Assembly (NCBI GenBank): GCA_003164275.1
Contig: PLSY01000251.1
Coordinates: forward strand, 523-5,977
Source of the DNA: Acidimicrobiaceae bacterium
Lineage (GTDB): Bacteria > Actinomycetota > Acidimicrobiia > Acidimicrobiales > RAAP-2
Direction: 5' to 3'
Length of the DNA: 5,455 bases
Notes under the pieces: generated by a model
What the model saw: the letters and a program-made list of their open reading frames with translations, nothing else
Database searches by the model: none
Told to the model about the DNA's origin: nothing
Shown here: in pieces, positions 5,109-5,455 of the stretch
Position numbering within the stretch: the first letter of the stretch is position 1
Layout: every line of letters starts with the position of its first letter
Translations under genes and position numbers: made by a program

Positions 5109-5455
5109 ATGGAACGTGACAAGGCACTCGAGATGGCCCTCGGCCAGATCGAAAAGCAGTTCGGCAAGGGGTCGATCATGCGGATGGGCGAGAACCTCCA
5201 CATGAACATCGAGGCCATTCCCACCGGGGCGCTCGCCCTCGACCTGGCCCTCGGCATCGGAGGACTGCCACGAGGTCGTGTCGTCGAGATCTTCGGCCCG
5301 GAGTCCTCGGGTAAGTCCACCCTGGCCATGCATGTGGTGGCGGAAGCCCAACGCAACGGCGGCATCTGCGCCTATGTGGACGCCGAGCACGCCATGGACC
5401 CGGTCTATGCCAAGGCCATCGGGGTCAACATCGACGACCTGCTGATCTCCCAGCC
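5109..5455 (+). CDS. recA: Recombinase RecA (N-terminal part, cut by window edge)
   Basis: RecA forms ATP-dependent filaments on single-stranded DNA, carries out homologous pairing and strand exchange, and triggers LexA self-cleavage. The window holds 115 complete codons, about one third of a usual RecA. The short N-terminal helix region [20 protein letters not shown] is followed by the start of the ATPase core. Walker A is GPESSGKS at 63-70, with the nucleotide-binding lysine at K69. The catalytic-glutamate segment DAEHAMDP is at 91-98, with E93 equivalent to E. coli Glu96, followed by Y100 at the position of E. coli Tyr103. The start is set by the conserved N-terminus and the upstream GAGGAG. 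Expression is probably LexA-controlled through the box at 4953-4968. The usual intein insertion sites cannot be judged except that Walker A is uninterrupted. The 3' end lies beyond the window. Confidence 0.98.
   Translation, partial: MERDKALEMALGQIEKQFGKGSIMRMGENLHMNIEAIPTGALALDLALGIGGLPRGRVVEIFGPESSGKSTLAMHVVAEAQRNGGICAYVDAEHAMDPVYAKAIGVNIDDLLISQ

Noticed and set aside
4971..5390. Minus-strand open frames opposite the start of recA
   Set aside because: They run antisense to the recA coding region and its control sites and show no protein motif.

Overview
The window is GC-rich chromosomal DNA carrying five protein-coding genes of a conserved housekeeping neighbourhood. In order they are rimO, pgsA and cinA on the plus strand, a DUF3048 (YerB-like) membrane-anchored protein on the minus strand, and the first 115 codons of recA on the plus strand. 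The order rimO/pgsA/cinA/recA, the actinobacterial-type LexA box before recA, and starts without a Shine-Dalgarno sequence point to a high-GC actinobacterium. An Acidimicrobiia-like lineage is my best guess, but it is an inference from gene order and protein style, not a database match.

Bases 1-153 hold no recognisable gene. They contain two strong adjacent hairpins (16-44 and 49-68), probably the 3' end of an upstream transcript, and a TAGATT -10-like element just before the GTG of rimO. rimO (154-1569) encodes the radical-SAM methylthiotransferase for ribosomal protein S12. It overlaps pgsA (1566-2228, CDP-diacylglycerol-dependent phosphatidyltransferase) by 4 bases. pgsA is followed after 7 bases by cinA (2236-3534, two-domain CinA with a C-terminal NMN deamidase domain). 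The three are very probably one operon.

cinA converges on the DUF3048 gene (3548-4774, minus) with only 13 bases between the stop codons. The 334-base gap 4775-5108 is a divergent control region between that gene and recA. It holds a 13-bp inverted repeat, three TANNNT -10 candidates facing recA, a LexA (SOS) box with perfect GAAC-N4-GTTC arms, a 13-bp palindrome, and the recA ribosome-binding site. recA runs off the right edge just after its Walker A motif and catalytic-glutamate region.

Functionally the genes cover ribosome modification, phospholipid synthesis, NAD salvage and recombination/SOS. I see no mobile element, CRISPR array, tRNA or rRNA. I also see no clear undescribed system. 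The parts most worth a second look are the DUF3048-recA divergent region, whose two promoters share a nearly identical 14-base block, and the placement of the DUF3048 gene between cinA and recA.
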